Positions 59,223 to 64,000 of a stretch of 64,000 bases of DNA are shown piece by piece. Both the position numbers and the translations under genes were made by a program. Under the pieces are notes generated by a model, which saw only the letters and a program-made list of their open reading frames with translations, ran no database searches and was not told the origin of the DNA. The stretch comes from Nymphalis io (taxonomy: Eukaryota; Arthropoda; Insecta; Lepidoptera; Nymphalidae), in NCBI RefSeq assembly GCF_905147045.1, contig NC_065902.1, positions 9,741,377-9,805,376 on the forward strand, given 5' to 3'. Within the stretch, counting starts at the first letter, position 1. Each line of letters opens with the position of its first letter.

Positions 59223-62200
59223 AAAACATTATATTTGTCATTTAAAAAAATAAGACATAGTAAGATACAATTGAACCAAATTCATTTAAATTTACAATAA
59301 CAAAACATTAGTTAATATATTACGTATACATACATACATTCAATCTGTAATATTAAACAGTCGTGTTAACTTATATTTGAATTACAAAAAGCAAACTGAC
59401 TTTATCCATTAAATCCTTGCTATTTACATCGCATATTGATTGCATTTGAATGCGCTTGCGCATCGAGTACGCTGTGAAGGAGCTCTCAAGTGAAGAATAT
59501 GAATAGGGTTTCCAGTTTAACAATAAGAAATGAAGAATTTGAATAATCGTTCATTACAAATATAAGTAATTTTCTATTTATTACAACTGCGTAAAAGTAT
59601 TTTTTCGGCTTCTTATTTTGATAATTTTTACGTTTTGCTTTCATTTAGCATCTCATGTACTTTAAGAATTATATTGTGAGCGTATTTAATTTTACTGCTT
59701 TTATATTTAAGAGGTTAATTTAAATTATCTTTGTGTGCCATTTATTGTTAATAGACTTAAAAAAGTGAGCTTATTAATTAATCGTCACTTTTTTTTTTAG
59801 GAAATCGAATGCAGGAATTTGAATAGAAATGCCCATTACGTTCAAAACAAGTCTTAAGAAAATTTAATCTGTCTTAGATCATTGAATAGGAAATTAACAT
59901 TAAAACACTATAAACCAAGTTAATTTCTAATCACTAACAGCCCTGAATGCAAATCTTCCATAATTGTAAATTCCTTTGAACGTACCGCAAAGTAAATATT
60001 CTCGAATGTTCTGGACATTTGTTTCTCGCTTAAATGCCCCGAGAAGCCGTTGAGGGTAGAGCTAATGTTTACTGGCATGCCAAATCTTGGCGTGCATCGC
60101 CTAGTGTCGGTAGACTAGCAACGACGTAAGATGAAATGTTTCATGTTTCACAACTTGTTCATTATTGTTTGCTTTTATTATATTTTATATTGGAATCAAA
60201 TAATAGTAAATGATGTATTTTGACAATTAAAAAAAAAAATCGGAGGTTAATTTTAAATTTTCCCTAAAAATTATCTATTTTTGAAGATCTTTCTGAGCTC
60301 CTCTTTCAGATGACAAACTTTATAAAATAAATGAATATATAAACTTTACCAGTGTTAATCATGTTTAGTTTTCATTATCGAAGAAAAGGTTATATATTGA
60401 ACTAAATTTTAAGCCTTTATGTCAACTCATGACATTTCTGGGTCCGTTTATTAATTTTAGCCTTCACTCATAAGTTGTGTTCACGTTGTTATCATTGGGA
60501 TATTTTTAACAATATCGGACGCATGGCAACCATGTCGTGTAATTGATTTTGTCGCGTAACAATTTTTCTAAACCGTTATAGTCATTATATATTAATAAGT
60601 GTTGATAATTAATAGTTTTAAGTTACGCTCGAATTAAATAAAGAAAATAAATCAAGGAATAATGAAAATGCTTAATATCAATGTCAAAGATATTAAATAA
60701 CGAATTTGCTTGCCCACTTTTAGTATGTACTATCTTCTTTTAAGTCTAATATATTATAGGAGGTATATCTTTTATCAAGTCCATTGCGTATTGGCAATAT
60801 CTTTCAAATGAAAGCTCGGTTAGTGAACGACGGCAAGCAGAAGCTCAGTGAATTCCCCGTTCACATTCCAGTTGAGAGTTCTTACCAACTATCTATTGCA
60901 TCTTGAGGATCGAGTGCATTCCATTCTACTTTAAATATACATGAGTGCTAGAACTATTTTTATTAATCGCATACTTAAATACATCAATCGCATACCCATT
61001 TATCTATTGTTAACTGTGTAACATTGGTAGTATGTGACTTTTATAGATCTAGTTGCACTGTAAAAACATATATAACAAATAACTAGTAAATAAATCACAA
61101 TAACCCATGTCAAGGCAAGGCGCTTATTCTCGGAGGCACTCGTAATGTTTTTTCACGATCTAATTAAACTGATTGAAAGCCAAGCTCCGGATAAGAGCGG
61201 AATGCGGTCGATGTCGAAATATCGATTTGGCTTTTTGTGCCGCGTTACGTTGCTTTATATGTCTATGTGTCGATGAACCGAAAGGGCCCAAACTCTCCAA
61301 ATGCATTAATTCACACATCAAAACATGAAATCGTTTACCACCTGCGCCTGTTTACACCTAAGAAAATGTTTACTTATGCGACTGTCACGTATCTTTCGAC
61401 AAATATTTACACAATAAATTGAAACGGTGAATCAAATACAAACATGCTCGAAACCGCATACAAAGCCTGTGTTTATGGAAAGCCAGAAGCGGCACGCGCG
61501 TAATCAATGAACGCTGAACATTAGATGACAGGATTGTTATGATTTAAAGCTGCTATTGAGAGCTAAACGAGGCTCATTGTCAACATGACATTTACCGGCG
61601 CCCACACAATCGGGAAGGGTTATCTTGAATCGTCCGTTTAAAAAAATAAGCAGCTTTAAAAGGTTGCGTCGAGTTCAGGTAGTCAGCCGTCAATGTCCTA
61701 TTGTGGCTTAACGAAGCGATGAACGCTTGATTGTCAGACAGGTGGCGCTCAATTTGTTGGCTCGCTTCCTTATATTTGCAGTTTTAGAAGTTCGTCGAAC
61801 GCGTCTCATTATTCAAATATTATTCGTGTGGCGTGAAAGCGCTTCGATAACCTCGACAACGACGGGACGTGAACGGAATAACTGATAATTGTACAAGTGG
61901 ATCCTGTACTAGAATTTATATGCGCACAAATTTAGTACCTAAACAAAGTTACATAAAGACGAGAAACGTTAAGCAAATATTCGAGAAGCGGATAGACTAG
62001 CTCATTTCCATTGCATGGATGCGAAAGCGACACTTCAGCTAAACCAACGTTAATCAAACCGCTAGGATTACATCACAGCACATCCTACTTTCTGAATGTT
62101 ATAATAAACGTTGTTAGCTTGTTTTCTTAGGAAGTATGCGCATCGAGATCGCTTACGCAGAGTCTATGTGTAATAACGGTTTCTCTTTATTGCCAAGCAT

Positions 62201-64000
62201 TTCGATGATGTGGAACATCACTATCTATTTATTATATCGCTTCTATCAGAAAATTGCTGTTGTTCCTGTTATTTAATGGTAATATTTTAAACGATGCTAT
62301 ACAACTACAAGCGAATTATGCATAATTTCCTTACAACTAAAGTGGCACACAATGAAGCTGGTCCTAAAATTTATTACCATAAAGTAATGTGATTTGTCAA
62401 TGTACAGGCGGTGTTATAAAAGCAATTTAAAGAGATATCATGGTTAGATAACACAAACGCTACTCGACCTACATCGCTACAGTATGTGCAGTGTGCACAC
62501 TAAAATAGGTAAACAAATAAATTAAAAAATATTAAAATGCTTTGGATTTGTTTCGTTAAACTAATTAAATTACTAAAACTTAATTAGTTATAAGTACATT
62601 GTATTTTAAAATAACCAACTATGATGTCAAATAATAAAAAGGCTCATTGGAATGAGTCTCATTAAATATAAGTTGCGTAATGAAAACGCCGTTATTAAAT
62701 CCGGGACTATTTTAAAATGCCTACGGTCCAATGAATTGCTAGCGCTGCTAGTTCTGCAATAGATAATTGCGCTGCGACGACATATATTATCGAAGATAAT
62801 TCACAGTGCAATTAGATGAATCGTGATTTAAACGATGCAGGTGATAAACCAGCTAGCCAATAGAAATTCAGATAATGAAACAGTTCAACCATTTATCCAG
62901 GCGTCAAAGCGGCTAGTTCCATATCTAACTGGAACGAATTTCGATCTCTTGGTTTTACTTCTGCATCCACAAATTTCTCCTAGGAACAGCTTCGAGGATA
63001 AATTTTATAAGTTTTCATTTTAAATTATAAAACCATCTAACTTGTCTACCCATATAAAATTTGTAAAAATATTTCTAAAAAAGGATTCGAATATACAAAC
63101 GCTAAAATAAACATTTTTATACGACGGGCGGGGTTTTCGCTATGTCGTAAATTTAATTGAGCACCGGTGAACGTTCCGCAAATCGACACGTTATGATGAT
63201 ACCTCTTATGTTATTCAAATATCGGAATGCCAACAAGGCCGGTGTACAGCCTTGCTTTTTCCGCGTCATCCAATCAGCTCATAGCCAGTTATGGTGACTC
63301 CAATCAGAATAGCGAAACCGGCTCCGGCTCGCGCCACAAATGTTATTAGCGTAATAAAGTACTAGATAAAACTTGGTCCGACAGCGTGTGAACGTCGAGA
63401 GAAAGCTGTTGTCGCAACATTAGTAACCTTATTACTAACCGATAATTCTGACGTCTCCAAAATTTGGTACTTTGATTACGTTATATATAGTTTTAAAACG
63501 ATAAATATTTTCATAATATACGTTAATGACGAGCATCGTTAAAAAGTTAATTGAATTTGATACTAAATGATGTGTTGTGAGACATGAATATTTATCTTCA
63601 ATACAAGGAAACCTTACCATGCCTCCGGCGATTTTATCTGAAATAGTAAACTATTTGTGCAAAGTAAAGCGCTATCGTGTTCTGAATCTTAATTGAATAT
63701 CCCATCTGAGATGAGCGAGTACTCTTAAGAAATAGTAACAGAACTCGATCCTGAAATCATTGCGTCCTTATTTAATGAAATTGAAGAGACGTTGCAAGTA
63801 AAGCGATGGTATTTATCTTGTTCTTATGATCTCGGCCGACGCGGGCGCGGTGAGCCTTCATGCGAACATTTCAATCGCGATTTAAGAATACCGGCTCCTG
63901 ATGCGATCGGGTTTTTTCGTGTATAATAAACACATCTTCATTTTTATTGGTAGTCGCTATTGACTTTACAAATCACGGTTGTTAAATATAATTCTTTTTG

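Larger units (their letters stand above)
46588..64000 (+). other. Presumed intronic or intergenic DNA to the window end
   Basis: No gene could be recognised here. It holds SINEs (49.55, 50.03, 50.58, 51.6, 54.88, 56.68 and 58.97 kb), an RTE-type reverse transcriptase scrap (57.48 kb) and non-repetitive GC-richer islands (47.86-49.15, about 61.0-62.0, 63.1-63.9 kb). If the gene starting at 22599 is real, this is further intron. Confidence 0.35.

Noticed and set aside
1..64000. CRISPR arrays, operons, riboswitches, rRNA or virus-like genes
   Set aside because: None seen. The sequence is intron-rich eukaryotic DNA and its regular repeats are microsatellites and SINE tails.

Overview
The window is AT-rich nuclear DNA from an insect, most likely a moth or butterfly. 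The genes have long AT-rich introns with GT-AG borders, and the DNA is packed with several families of tRNA-headed SINEs, LINE 3' ends and one small hAT-type DNA element that look lepidopteran. A nymphalid butterfly is a guess from the resemblance of the commonest SINE to Metulj-type SINEs, recalled from memory and not searched. There is no bacterial, organellar or viral gene content.

Left part (1-11.5 kb): the 3' half of a receptor-type tyrosine kinase gene on the + strand. Five coding exons (4137-4290, 6734-6994, 7557-7761, 10174-10385, 10981-11273) join in frame to give 374 residues: nearly the whole kinase domain with a kinase insert, plus a short tail. The extracellular and membrane exons must lie upstream of base 1 or be unrecognised. 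A decayed, frameshifted copy of the last exon sits in the intron at about 9781-9990. A SINE with an inverted 5' part and an 11-base target-site duplication is inserted a few bases from the acceptor of the first visible exon. A hAT-type element with a perfect 8-base target duplication is nested in another SINE at 1548-1861.

Middle (11.5-22 kb): a repeat-rich gap, then a threonine-rich, mucin-like ORF (13686-14495) with a polyadenylation signal, then more SINE and LINE debris, including a reverse-transcriptase fragment at 14810-15043 on the minus strand.

Right part (22-64 kb): the first coding exon of a secreted or membrane protein (signal peptide, 22599-22704) follows a GC-rich, promoter-like stretch and three short upstream ORFs. 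The remaining 41 kb looks like introns of that gene. One phase-compatible candidate exon of 82 bases lies at 46506-46587; the gene would continue beyond base 64000. This intron space holds further SINEs, RTE-type LINE fragments (35.5 and 57.5 kb) and non-repetitive GC-richer islands. The hexamer GGCGCC recurs far more often than base composition predicts, which suggests cis-regulatory DNA.

The three genes show no obvious joint function. The main interest is how mobile elements and a local duplication have reshaped the kinase gene, and the regulatory-looking long intron on the right.
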